Assembly: GCA_024529925.1 (NCBI GenBank)
Contig: JAFEUB010001536.1
Location: forward strand, 248,001-312,000
Direction of reading: 5' to 3'
From: Ophthalmolycus amberensis
Taxonomy: Eukaryota; Chordata; Actinopteri; Perciformes; Zoarcidae
DNA length: 64,000 nt
Positions within the stretch are counted from its first letter, which is position 1. Every line of letters starts with the position of its first letter. Position numbers and translations under genes: made by a program. This document shows positions 23,961 through 36,500 of this stretch, one piece after another. Below the pieces are notes generated by a model. It worked only from the letters and a program-made list of their open reading frames with translations. It was not told the origin of the DNA and did no database searches.

Positions 23961-26818
23961 CGTCCCCCATGAGCTCATGTGGCTTTCATTAATGGGGCGA
24001 CTGGCGCTGATACCCACGCAACACATTATCTACTCTATAATGCAGTACATCATTATTTTTCACTCTACTTTCTGAGGTTATGAAAGCAATAGAACATGCC
24101 AATCATCTATGTTGTCAGCCTATTCTGCAGTAGTCTTGCATAACTAGAGTTATATGCTGTAAAAAGATCAAACTGAGGCAAAAGTTTGAAGGGAAGGACT
24201 CCGCAACAAGAAGGTCGACGCTCGTGAAGAGCAAAAGGACTCTACGCTCAAATTAAAGATGGCATTTTGTCCAGCTACTGACATCTGAGAGTGACTCACC
24301 AGCTGTGAGTGGCATCCCCACAAAAGAAGCCCAGGAAAGGATTGACAGCAATTCCCTAGAGATTTATTCTGATTTTGGGGGGGTAAATGTTGCGTTTCCT
24401 GTCCAGTCATTTGTACCAATGCAAGACTCATCATCACATGCCCGTAGGACATTGACTCCACAAACTAATGCGGTGGTCACATTCCCGGAAATATCTCTGT
24501 TTCTGTCACCCATCATGAAGAGTAAAAATAAAATCAGTGCACACGGGCAACGTCATCGCAGGGCAAGGCTCGGTACACTGGAGCCCTCGGACACGATTCC
24601 CGCTTTGAACTTAGCTGTCATGCCTCATCATCACTGCCATCGCACTCGTATAGCAAGCACTTCCCATACCCCAAGGTGAGTGAATTATTTGGTGGCCTTT
24701 AGGAAGTCTGCTGTGTTCTTGGAATAAGGATTGTTGTCATCAGCGAAGATACTTCTGAGATCCACTCTAAATGCAGATTTCATGAAGCGTTTGACAAGTG
24801 CGAGGGGACTAGCTGGTGGGAAATCACCTCAAATAAAAACGCAAGAGGCCTTCGGTTCTACTTAGCTCTTTGACAGGTAAACTGGCCACTGCTATGAGGA
24901 CTCCATATCAGCCCTTGGTTTATTTTTGTGAGGGAAGAAAGACAAATTCTGTGTTGACTGTGCTTGATCAATGGAATTTCTAAGCATTTTCCCAAGGTTT
25001 TTAGAGTGCATTTCTTGAACTAAAAAAAAAAAACGAAGGGATTAAAAAGGAGTATAGTCCATTATACCAAACAGATTGAGCTTCAATTAAAAGAAAACTG
25101 TCAATTGTTTCTCAATAGCTATTGGCATATTTATTTGGATTGCTCCATGTGGTATTTGTCTCGATTTTTGCTTTTCTTACTTACAGCTTGTTGTCTGCAT
25201 AAAGCACAAAGTTATTTCATGACAGACTATTAGATATTCTGAATACAGTCTTATCTGTGAAGCTCATTGGCTATGAAGTGCAAAATTGGACATGGCTCCC
25301 CTTGGGTGTTGGCCAACACTTCTGTCTGGGCTTGGTTAAGTTTACAGAGCCTGTGCATCACATCTATTTGGCAGAGGAGGGCCCCACACAGAGAGAAAAA
25401 ACTGTGAAATTGAGTGTGATGTTAACGAGACATGCGGGGGCCGTCGTGACATCCACAGATTTTTGGTTTATTTTCACTCTCCCATGTCAGTGCTGTGTTG
25501 TTGACTTGTTTTGATGGCTGGCAAAGTTAAGGGCATATGTAAATGATAACTGATCGATACCTGCCAGCACTTTCAGAGGAACTGGGCCTCAGCTTGAGCT
25601 GCGATGCATTCCTGTCTATCAACCACGGACTTCTGTCCTAAATTGAAAATCCAATACTCGCTTATGGAGCTCCAAATATTGCGATTAATTAAATTGCCAT
25701 CAGTCTTTCAACTTCTTTCCCCACTGGTGATTCATGGGGTGGCAAAGCAGAGTCCATCGTCCTTACTCTCTCTCTCACTCGCTCGCTCGTCCTCCTCCCC
25801 CAGCTTTCTTGCTCGAGGACAGATTACAGAATGAAAGAGATGTCAAAAAGAAAAGAAAGAAAATAACAGTCAGAAAAATGACAGGCCTGTGTCAAAACAA
25901 TTCACCCGCGGTACTATTTGTGCAAAGGAGCTTTAACATGGTGACAGCAATGCACATACAATATTCATGAGATAGATCTCAGGAGCTCCTCAGATGGGTT
26001 TCATGTGCGAGCTGTTGATTGACTGGCTTATAATTGTCTTGGTCATCAATCGAGCAACACTGACAAGGACAAAAAGGACATTCAACAAAGGCGTGAAATG
26101 TGAGAGAATGCCAAGACTCACATTGAGCTAACGAGCCGTGCCAGGAAACAATGTTGTCCCTGCAGCTGCGTTATTTGACGAGGAAATTAATACACCGCAA
26201 TGACGGCTGCTGAATAAATTAGGTAAACAAGTATCTAATCAAAATGATAATTTTGGATCAGGAAAGAAATCAAAACCTCCAAGCGATTGTGGCCGATTGT
26301 CCACAAACATCATGGCTTTCAAGCGCCGTTTGCTCATCAACCGTTACTCCCTTGTGTCCCTCCAGCCTCCATGGTGAGGCTGCAACCTGTTGCCTTGGAG
26401 ACAGTAGAGCTCCGAAACAGTCGCGTTGAGGTGGTACGAAGCAGATGGACAATGTTTCATTTGCTTTCTGTTAATTGAAAATTGTGTCAAAGCTGTTTGT
26501 TTTCTCACTCACTGAGACTTAATTATTTTTCACATGAACGCTTTAACAGGTAAGCAGCTTATCCTGTCATACAAACGCTAACTTGACACTGGCCATTGCA
26601 TTACGATTCACTGTCTACAGCCGTGCGACAACCCAATTATTGTTTAAAAGCACCGCCTTGGACATTGTATCGGTTACAACTGACTGGAAGGCTTGGTCCA
26701 AATGCACTTATGAAAGATAGAGGGAGTCATTATCTTGCTACTATACTGCTAGCTAACCGAATTGCAACTAGTTTTTGTCTTCTAATTAAGTCCATATTCA
26801 CCTCCCCCTCTCCTCTTG
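23961..26818. other. Non-coding stretch, nothing recognised
   Basis: Unique sequence with an A12 run at 25022-25033. A 124-codon plus-strand frame at 24305-24679 ends beside a consensus donor AAG/GTGAGTG at 24671-24680. It has no recognised domain and no convincing acceptor, so no exon is called. A CT-rich segment lies at 25766-25805. Confidence 0.5.
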
Positions 26819-26853
26819 CATCATCATCGTCACCACCACCACCACCACCACCA
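26819..26853. repeat. (CAT)n-(CAC)n trinucleotide repeat
   Basis: CATCATCATCG followed by seven CAC/ACC units, read directly. It encodes a His run on plus and a Val run on minus in the overlapping open frames, neither of which is a gene. Confidence 0.93.
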
Positions 26854-29168
26854 GCATCCTTTCTTTCTGTCTCTGTACTGTAACTGTGTATTTCCTCCAC
26901 TTCTCCCAGAACCCCTTGACAAAACAGTCTTCCCAAGGAGGGTTATGTTGGTTCTCTCCACTGGGGAAACAAGCCGGAAATTGATGGATGAGTGGGCCGG
27001 AGCTTGCCATTTCCCAAATCACGTCCCGAGGATCTTAAAAGCAAGGGAGACGAAAACAGGATGGGACTCTGCTGGTATCAATCTGCCCGCTGCCTGCCCC
27101 TGATGGATGGCCCAAACCACTATCCATAATTACCTGCTTGTTAACAGGCGAGAGAACACAGTGGACCAGGGGAGGAAGTCCCTCCACTTGAACGTGTTTT
27201 TTAGTCTCTCCTCTTGCTATAGATAGTTGTGGGTAGCCCTAGTATGTTTCTCTCATCGTGTCTTGTTCAGAAGGATCGGCATCCGTCATCAAACTTTGGC
27301 TGAGGGACAACCTTGCTACGGCAGCTCTGGACCATCAGATTGATGCTGGGGTGTTGATTAATGCCAGGCCACACCCGCCCAGTTTAGTGGAGGCCTGACA
27401 GCTTTATTGATAAATTAAACACATGGCCACATGAAAAGCATAAATCTCTCAACTCCTCTCCTCGCTTTTTTTTTCATCCTTGAGCATTACTCAGAGCTAA
27501 TCTGAAGTGGTGGTTTGAAGTACTGTCCACTTGGAAGCTACTCAGACTGTTTGTTTTATTGGCTACAAATATCAGTTTGGCATTAGAATATGGACTGGAA
27601 CTTCTAGTTAAATTCAGAGGCAATGTTTAGGTCGCTTTGATGTCTTGGTTCACTAGAATCAAATGCAACACAGTGGATCTAAGTGAAATTGATGCAAAAC
27701 AACGTCCTTAAAGTCAAAGTCTTGACTGTAAATGCTGGTCAGGTCTACCGCAGCAAATTAGTGGAAGATCAAGGTCACAGACAAAGATGCCAAAGTTAAC
27801 AAAGCTGATCAAATAACGAGCCAACTCAAGCAAAAGGGTAACACATCTTAAACCGAGGCCCTAGACCCAATCCATCAGGGATAGGAACAGGACGAGAGGA
27901 GGAGAGTCAAAGGAAATTAAATCAAAGGCAACAACACAAGGACTCGGATAGAGAGATAATATCCACACCCCCTCCCCACACACACACATCGCTCTTCACA
28001 TTTCCCTCCATCGTCTCTCTTACCAGACAGATGGATGCACTTTTGAAGAGGAGTCTGAGGAAACTTTTAATGAACAATGAGGGGCTTTTTGAATTATCTC
28101 ATGGTCGATATGCACCCCACAGCGTAAATGGCACTGCGAAGAGCTTTGGTCAGATAAACAGCATCTTTTCAGAGGCAGAACAGAGGAGGGTGAGGAGAGA
28201 TAAGCGGGGTCTCTTTTCAGGGCTTGTCAGGCCCATTGGACAGGAATCAAAAGTGTGAAAGGGAGCTCTAAGAAGAGGAGGAGGAGCCACAAAATCGAGT
28301 CATCTTGAAAATGTGTTACATGCCATGGTTTCTCGCTAGTTAAAATAATAAGATGCTAAATGAATGCTAAATCTCAAGAAATTAAATTTGTATTGGACAA
28401 TTCGGCACCTCACAATGTATTACCAATGCCAGTGTTCAATGTCAACGCAGGAGGTACTATTCCCTTTATGAAGCGAGGAAAACAGTAAGGATCTGGAGGT
28501 TGGTGTGGAGGATGGTTATGTAGCATATCTGATTTTAATACAATTGAAGTTTGCGTATTTGCTAACCAGAACTACAGTTGTTTTCTAACCCTACCCAAAT
28601 ATTTGAGTTGGCTGATCTACCTAATAAACCCTGAGCATACTTTATTTGCCATAACAATTTCCCTTATCTTAACTATACCATAGTTGCCACGCGCAGATGT
28701 TGAGAGAATTCTTAAAACGGCAGCATAGGATGCATGTGAGGTGAATATCAAGCGTAGAATCATGGACCCAACTTAACACCCTACGTGATCTGCATATGTG
28801 TCCGGGGATCAAAGCTCATGACCTTTGAACCTTCTGGGGAGTGCTGTCACAATGTCTCTTTGATATATTCAGATCAATTAGAGGTTCCTGCGGGGAGTGC
28901 AGCAATTAGATCAAGGTTAGACATCAAAGGTAGGGGTGATTGATTAGTCGGTGCTCAGACACGCAAAACAAGCAAAGAAGCTTGATGGATTCCCTGGTGT
29001 CACAACCCGGTGTGACACATGCTTACACACAAACCAGCTTGGCATATATGCAGCAATCATACAGCGAGAGGACGATACTGGTTGGTTTTTAAACTACCTG
29101 CATGCATACATGGTCTGATACTATATCAGTGCACAAAAATAATCATAGGAGGTCTGAATGTGAATAAA
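26854..29168. other. Non-coding stretch, nothing recognised
   Basis: Unique sequence. A 75-codon frame at 28031-28258 has no recognised domain. A CA-rich fragment lies at about 27975-27988. No transposon termini or exon boundaries supported. Confidence 0.55.
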
Positions 29169-29189
29169 CACACACACGCACACACGCAC

Positions 29190-29231
<42 letters not shown>
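29169..29231. repeat. (CA)n microsatellite, about 63 bp
   Basis: Alternating CA with three ACGCAC interruptions in the first half and a pure second half. Read directly. Confidence 0.96.
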
Positions 29232-29233
<2 letters not shown>

Positions 29234-29800
29234 GCAATGCTGGCCAATATTGAGAATTTTAATATCGCACTAGACAGAAGACTTGTAAAGCCGCTTATCA
29301 TTTGGCATATAATAATATGACGAAAAACGCACACGAGCATTATACTGTCAAGAAGATAACCCGGCACTGTAAGTCATCAAAAACAAAAAAAAATGGAATA
29401 CATCAAATGGTTTTCTCATAATCTGAAATATGTTTATGGGACACCGTTCATCAGCGTTAGTGATTGTGAAAAAACGCAATAAAAATAAAAAATACATTGC
29501 GACAGTGTTAGAGTGAATTATGGAGGAGACGTTTGACGGCGGGAGAGCTCCGTTACACTTTTCACACTGAGTCAGTGCGAGGGAGTCAATCTCAATTTTC
29601 TGCAGCCTGTGCCTTTAAATCAGATCTGCCATCATGTACTGCATTGCAGATGAGAAGTCAAGTAATTAGAGCCATCGTATGCTTCATTGACCCAAGCAGT
29701 ATTAATGAGATCAACCTAATGGACAGCCTCCCATTGGGAGCCAAAACGGTTGAGTTTGATCCCAGATAGACCAGTATGATTGTGAGTTGTTTGAGTATGA

Positions 29801-29801
<1 letters not shown>
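29232..29801. other. Non-coding stretch, nothing recognised
   Basis: Short unique spacer between two dinucleotide repeats, with a poly-A segment near 29384-29392. No supported gene. Confidence 0.55.

Positions 29802-29836
<35 letters not shown>
29802..29836. repeat. (GT)n microsatellite, about 35 bp
   Basis: Uninterrupted GT units after AT, read directly. Confidence 0.96.
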
Positions 29837-29838
<2 letters not shown>

Positions 29839-31306
29839 CCAGTGGTCAATGAGTGGTGAGCCTACGGAGACCAGCCTTCAGCATTCTTACAGGACTTAAA
29901 AGTCTTTATTGACCCGTGAAGGTGAATGTTTTAATGACAGTCTCATAAGCAGGGAGGTATACTATGTGGTTCATGTGGTAAATGGGATGCACCCTTAATT
30001 GAGCTGAGCTCTGCACATTAAGTCAGGTGAGATAATGTGCGCTGATAATTTTTTGAAGGAAGAAGTATTTTCAACTCAGGAGGTTGAAGATTAGAATGTG
30101 CATATAGCTACATACACGTTGCTGAATGATGAGGGGTGTCATTTAAAGGCAGAATCTCTAAAGGAATATAGAGACGTATGCATGTTTTGTGAAGTCTAAA
30201 ATGAAGTAAATGACTTTGAGAAAATTACACCCTCCGTGGTACTTCTTGTTTTCATTTCCCCAAGGAAACTACTTCACACTCTTCCTCAGCAAGCAGTAAA
30301 CATAAACTGCCAGCCCGGATTCGCCAATTTTACCAAACAAACTTCTATCTTCACGTAAAGCCCGTTAGACCCAATCAATGCCAACAAACTCACACCCGCA
30401 GACAGAATCTGTTAGAAAAATCCCTTAGCCTGGAGAATAGGCGAGCAGAGAGCGCCTTGGCATTTCTAAGGAGCTATCCGTCATTTGAATCTGAGCACAC
30501 ACCACAAACAGATGATATACAAACATAATATCATTTGCTGGGGCTTATCATGCATGAAATATAATTTTTTCAGGATGGCAGGAGGAGAGGAAAGAGCGAG
30601 GAAGGCATTTCTTTGGATCGTTTCCAACCTTTTTCCATGTTGAGAGTAATGGCATGTGGCGGTTTAGTCAAAATGACAGAGATGTTTAGTGAAATCACGT
30701 AAATACAAATTAATTGTATAGGCCATGTTAAATGTTTTACCAGATTTGGCTGTTTTTTGATCAACCTTTTTTTTTTCTAAACTAAAAGCAAATTCAATGC
30801 ATTCAGCTCAGCTCAATACAGCCAACTAGTGTGAAAGACATCTAAGAGTCCTTCAAATGTGTGCGCGTGCTGCCTCTGTGGATTTAGTGGGTCAAGGGGA
30901 GCTGGGCACAGCGGGATGGTATCAGCACGGTGGGAAGAGTGCAAGGTGCCAGACAAGGTCTGAGGAAGGGCAGCTTTTGATTAAGACCTTTCTACTACAC
31001 TGCTTATTTGGAACTGCTTTAATACAGCAAGGCTGTAAGTGTTGGCAACCCTGTTAGAGTCAAGAGCAGCAGATGAATTGCAATATACTCTGTTATACGC
31101 TTCTGCCGATTGGCGATCAGATCGTATATTGATGATTGAAAGGATGATTGATGACTTACTAACTTACTATCAGAACTAAAAGAGATCTCTGGAATCTGTG
31201 CCCTACTGTGCATTTAGAGATGTTGTAGAGCGGCATTTCAGCCTGCTGAGCCCTGTTGAACATCACAAGTGATGATTGAATTTAAAATCGTTAATTACAA
31301 ACCAAT
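29837..31306. other. Non-coding stretch, nothing recognised
   Basis: Unique sequence with a T9-T10 tract near 30768-30777. No open frame with a domain, and no element termini before the inverted-repeat element that starts at 31307. Confidence 0.55.
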
Positions 31307-31787
31307 TACCGTACTTTCCGGACTATAGAGCACACCTGCATATAGGCCGCACCCGCTAATTTTTAAAAGAAAAAATAATTTGTACATAGATAAGTCGCAC
31401 TGGTCTATAAGCCGCAGGTGTCCCCGTTGAACGGCAAGATGCTTATAACAGTACTAAAGTTGTCTTCTTCTCTGAACATCATAACATGTCCGACTCGCTA
31501 GCTTCTAAGCTAATTTTAACATTAGCTCCAATGGGGAAATGCTAACCGCGATTCGCATTCGCGAATATAATATATCTTCATACATATTTTCATGCTTCAT
31601 ACAGACATACTTACAGACTAAGGTCTCTCAAGGTTACCAAACGGAAGAAGTAAAACGAAGCAGCGTGTCTTCTCATTAGCATCTAAAAGCAACGAGGCAA
31701 TAACTGTTGTTGCTCGTAGCTCGTAGCTTGTAGCTCTGAATAGCATTTACGGCTAACTGGCTTGGCCGCTTAATAGAGCTGATGACG

Positions 31788-31871
31788 CTCCAATAACAGC
31801 TGATTCCTCCGCAGACTTTTACAGTGCAGTAAAAGTCTGCATTTCTGTGGAGGAATCAGCTGTTATTGGAG
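31788..31871. repeat. Long inverted repeat (hairpin) inside the TIR element
   Basis: Left arm 31788-31810 (CTCCAATAACAGCTGATTCC plus TCC) and right arm 31849-31871 are perfect reverse complements over 23 bases. Inside them 31811-31822 (GCAGACTTTTAC) pairs perfectly with 31829-31840 over a 6-base loop, and an 8-base bulge at 31841-31848 sits on the right side only. That gives 35 base pairs in all. It would fold as a hairpin in RNA or a cruciform in DNA. Confidence 0.9.
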
Positions 31872-32102
31872 TGATTAGCGAGCGCCGTGACCCTGCGCCG
31901 GCTGCTAAAGGCTGACGTTAGTTAGCTTTCATCCTGTTGGTTACAACACGGATTCATTGTTCACGATGCAGAACTATCGGATAATAATAGGGATAGTGAG
32001 TTCACTGCGTCCTTTCAGGTCTCAGACGCTGTTAGACTCGAGAAAAATTGTATACCTATCACTAAATAGAGCTTGAACGCATCATGATGATCAGCGGTGT
32101 CA

Positions 32103-32147
32103 GTTGCTGCTAGCACAACAGCTGCTAGCTGTTGTGCTAGCAGCAAC
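32103..32147. repeat. Near-perfect palindrome, 21-bp arms with 3-base spacer
   Basis: The left arm at 32103-32123 begins GTTGCTGCTAGCACAACAGC. The right arm at 32127-32147 is its exact reverse complement, with only GCT between them. It lies 218 bases from the right end of the inverted-repeat element, and an apparent 114-codon ORF starts inside it by chance. Confidence 0.92.
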
Positions 32148-32365
32148 GCTTGAAATTATCCCCCCGGTCGCTTCCCGTAGCATTCCTTCAGCCATTCCTT
32201 CATTAGGCTTTCTCAAACGTCAAAGGTACTTCATCCATATTTATGTTAAATGTGTTGGCGGCGCAAAGCTACGAAAAATGCCATACATTAGCCGCATCGT
32301 TGTAAAAGCCGCAGTCTCAAAGCATGTGAAAAAAAGTAGCGGCTTATATGCCGGAAAGTACGGTA

Positions 32366-33265
32366 GCTGTCTCTTCTCCATTGATTTGATGCCCTGCAAC
32401 TCTGTTCTCCATATGCATGTTCAGCAAAACTTTGATCTGGCTCCATAGAAGTAATTAACATTGTGGAAAGGGTTTCTATCAAATGTCCTTCTTTAATATT
32501 CAAAGCTTTGATTGAGGTTTTTGATTAAATCTTTGAATGCCAGTTGTCATATTCTATGATGTTATCTAAAAGAAATGAAATACGATTGTGTTATTGCGGT
32601 TATATAAATGTAATTTAAAATGCTGCTAGACCGCCCTATTAATACAGCTGTGAATCTCAAACTGTACCAAGCGGGAGACAGTTTGTTGACAGCAGCAAAA
32701 ATGTGATTTTTGAAAGGCTTAACACCAAGAAATGGACTAAAGCAGAATATCTTGTTAGATAAAAACACATTGAGAACTTTTTGGAAATGATGACATCTAT
32801 CTTTTCTCAACAAACCTTGACTTTTGGACTGAGGACAGACAATTACAGAGACCAGAAGCGCTGCACCGCTCACTGTGACAGAGAGAGAGGAAGAGAAGGT
32901 GGACTATTGCAAGCAATGTTTCTGTAGGTTATTGATGATAATAGTATTTAAAATGTCAACGTCATGGTTGAAGCCTTGAAACTTCAAACTACAAAGGCCA
33001 ACGATGCTGTGATTAAGTCGCACCAAGCACAGACACAAAGACTTAAAAGGGAGCCTTTGTTAAATAGAGGAGATATTGTTATTTACTAGATCTTTTTTTA
33101 TGTTTAGATATTGAAAATAAAATGGTCACACTCTTTCACAATGTTTATTCGCATAGCTTATAGGTTCTATTATTCCACACCACCGCCCCACTGGAAATCG
33201 GATCGCCAATCATCAATCTGGAGTACCAAGAAGTGGACAATATGAAAATGGAACCCAACCCTATT
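32366..33265. other. Non-coding stretch, nothing recognised
   Basis: Unique, AT-leaning sequence between two dispersed repeats, with a short GAGAGAGAGG at 32881-32890. No gene supported. Confidence 0.55.
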
Positions 33266-33505
33266 GGTAAATGGACTTGTACTTCTCGTCTTCCGACCAC
33301 TCAAAGTGCTCTACCCTACATGCCATTCACTGGTAGGGGCTATCATGCAAGAAGCCATCTGTCCCTTAGGACTATCTAACCATTCATACATCGCAAAGAC
33401 ACAGCCTACACGAGCAAATTGGGGTTCAGTGTTTTGTCCATTGACATGGACTGGAGGAGCCGGGGATCGAACGATTATTTGACTGAAGGACGACCCGCTC
33501 TACGT
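33266..33505 (+). repeat. Dispersed teleost repeat copy (GGTAAATGGACTTGTACTT type)
   Basis: The segment begins GGTAAATGGACTTGTACTTC, then CGTCTTCCGACCACTCAAAG, and ends with GACTGGAGGAGCCGGGGATC followed by GAACG and GACGACCCGCTCTAC. I recognise this order of words as an abundant interspersed repeat of fish genomes, here with an internal deletion where the usual '...AGCGCTTTTCTAG...' piece would be. Its class is not certain to me. The 72-codon frame across it is not a gene. Confidence 0.6.
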
Positions 33506-36500
33506 CTACTTGGTTTCTAGTAAAAATCAAGTAAAGCAAGGCTTAGCTGTTGGGTTTGCCAGCATATTTTTGGCGGGGGTGTGGTTCACCTGGATGACAA
33601 CCTGTGTTTGTGTGCGGGAAGGTTGGCATGATTTATTGGAAAACTGGGTCATTGCACTGTGAAGTCATCAAAAATTATTGTAATTTTTTTCTTCATATTT
33701 TTAAAGCCAATGTCCTTTCCATTGAGAATATTTGATTTGGAAAAGAAATTAAAATGCAACACGTTGTTTTAGTTGATCTCATGATCATCATGATCCTCAA
33801 CATGGGACAGTCTGTTAACTGAAAGCCCTATAAAAGTATCATCCACTGTGCAATAACCATTTCATAAAAGCTAAATTTAACTGCTGAAGCGAATGCACCT
33901 CCAAACAACAAACATTTAGGACTTCATCTACCTCTGTTTGGTATTGGCCCGCGCTCCTCATCCCTATAAAGCGGTTTCAGGACACAGTCTCCTCATTGAT
34001 TCACTGGGCATGCAGCTGTGGGACTAGGGGGGCAACTCTGTGCTAACAGATAATACCTGAACTCTACTGCTGAGGAATCCAGGCACTGATGCCCAGTCAG
34101 GGCTCAGCAATGCAGGCTGATGGACCACCCCATGGGGGACACAAGCAGCTACCCAAGCATGGCAGACAGGAGAGAGTTAGAGAGGGAGAGAGAGAGTAGG
34201 GAGGTGAGGACGTTTAGTTTGGAGGGAGAGGAAGGAACACTGCAGACCAGAGCAAACGGAAGAGACAAGAGGGAGAGGAGGGGGGCCCACATGTTAGGGC
34301 ATGGTCGGTTACTCCGCTACTCTACAGTCACACCTAGAAGAAGATTAAAAAGCAGCATTGCTTGGAGAGAATGGTTGTTACTGAATCACAAATAAATGAC
34401 TGGTATCGGATCAGTATTTAGTACGGGGAGATTAGGTTTAAGTACAGGAATCGGAATCTGGAGTTGGATTGCAACAATATTATTTAATTTGAGGTGTTTA
34501 AAGAACAGACTGGTAGAATCGATGTCCGCACACTTAAATCTGCAGAGAACACATTATTTTTAGCTTTGGGTCCTAAAGGACCGTCACCAGAGCATACATG
34601 GTTCAGCTGGAATGTCAGGTGTAGAAACAAACAAATCACTGTGCACACCCGGGTGATAGAGGCTCCGCCTCCTGTTTACTAAAGCTTTAAAGTGCTGCAT
34701 GTAGTAATGAGAAGTTTACAAGTGGATGCCACACTTACACAACAGAAAAAAGGTGTGGTGGAGCACAGCGTATAGAGACAAAAAACATATGCAATCAGGG
34801 AGCACCCAATAGTAACATCATATAATTTCATGACATAGTAAATTGGGCTTTGAGAGAGATCAGGTTTGAGCCATCGTTACTCAAAGATCCACAGATCAAC
34901 AAGAGGAAACAAAAGATCTCAAGAGAAGAATCATAGAGAGAAGTATAGAACAAGGGGCTATGAAGGGTTATCAGGCAGGGACTGTCATAAAACATGGATC
35001 TCAAATTCTACATTAAATAACTTGGATTACAAGTGTTTACAGAACGACATACCAACAAGGAATACTCCAAGTATGCTAAACATATACCCAAAGAAATGCC
35101 GGCTTACACTGACGAAAAGATAACCCTGAGCCAAATAAAACAAGTTTGCCTCCCTGGGCGCACATTGGCTGCTTAAAAGTCGCCGAAGAGGTTGAATTTC
35201 AAGACCCAGAAAATATTTAATGTGACATCAGCTCACAGCATGTTCATGTCACCCGACCGTTGACCGTTATATACACCGAGGGGATGAGAGACGAATAAAA
35301 AGTAATGTGGATGAGTCCAGTTCTCTCTGGAGGAATAAGCTTATTTTGTCACCAAAATGACACCAGATTTGTTTTGTTCAGAGCATAAAAGTCTGACCAA
35401 AGTTTAGACCAATAAAATAAATAAAAACGATGCCAACGTAATAAGTGTGGTAATTACATGCCCAATATGCACCAGGAGACATATTCAGCATCCTACTGGC
35501 TATGCTCCTGTCATTTTTATCACTTTAAAAGCTCTACATCCAGGACAGACAATTGGCAATAAACAAATGGCATCTTATAATGTGGCTGCGCTTGAAATTG
35601 GGCCTGATCAGGGAACTGTGAAGATAACGGCTGCACCGTGGTGCGGCCTGCAGCTAAAAAGTGCGAGCCCTTTGCCAACAAGGGCTGAACCAGAGACATG
35701 GCAGGAAGCATTAAGGGGGCTTTAGAGATAGAAAATCTGGTTCAGGAAATCCTGCTACAAACGAAAAAGCGTTCTCATCTGTTATTGTGTCGAAAGAAGC
35801 CATTCATGGCAAAGGCACAGCTTAGTCTTGAGCAGCCATGTAAGTATGGATTATGTTAGAGTATGTTTTCAATTTTTTTCAATTGATGAAGCCAGACCGA
35901 ACTGCCAGGCGGACAGTAAAAAGGAACAGAAGGATATTATCACTAAATTACACAACTCTAAAAAGGGTAAACATGTCGTACATCTTACAACATTAGCTCT
36001 GCAACTGTGCATCCTGCATTCTTCCAAGACAACAGAAATGAGCTTGCCAAGCTTGGAGGCATTACAGAACACCAACTGTACCAACTCGCAGGACATTACT
36101 ATACACAGCTCTGACTTTCGTTAGAGTAAACAGCAAAAACTTTCTCTGGAGTTTTTCAGCAGAAACAAATTATGTCACAGGGGAAAACGCCGCAGAAGGA
36201 CGACGGTAGGAAATTCCAATGCCTTCCTTTATATTTTCTTTCCTTTCCAAAATGTAAGAGGGCACAGAGAAGTGCGTCCTCTTGGCCCTGCATTTGCTCA
36301 AGGTTTGTACTGTAGAACTATCCTCTTTAAAGCCGATAGCCTGCCACCATACTTTAAAGCATACATCTGCCCTTGAGTGGTGCCTTCAGCTCTCATGCCT
36401 CTCTAAGCTGCATGCTTGTAACATATAAAAGGCATACTTCTGCCAGAAGTGTGTCTAACACACAGGTGCACAAGCTAAGCATCACTTACAGTATGCCAAG

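Larger units (their letters stand above)
31307..32365. mobile_element. Non-autonomous DNA transposon with terminal inverted repeats, TA-flanked
   Basis: The left end TACCGTACTTTCCGG (31307-31321) and right end CCGGAAAGTACGGTA (32351-32365) are exact reverse complements over 15 bases including TA on each side. This fits a 1055-bp element inserted at TA. Beyond this the ends stay similar and carry repeated subterminal words: TAAGTCGCAC at 31391-31400, ATAAGCCGCAG at 31407-31417, AGCCGCA at 32290-32296, AAGCCGCAG at 32306-32314 and AGCGGCTTAT at 32338-32347. Fish genomes contain many repeats with ends of the form CCGTA...TCCGGACTATAAG-CCGC, so I recognise the family type. A TA target suggests a Tc1/mariner-like mobiliser, but the superfamily is unproven. 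No transposase frame is present. Two long perfect hairpins lie inside, listed separately. Confidence 0.75.

Noticed and set aside
24305..24679. 124-codon frame ending at a consensus splice donor
   Set aside because: No convincing acceptor or domain. Around a dozen frames of this length are expected by chance in 64 kb read in six frames.
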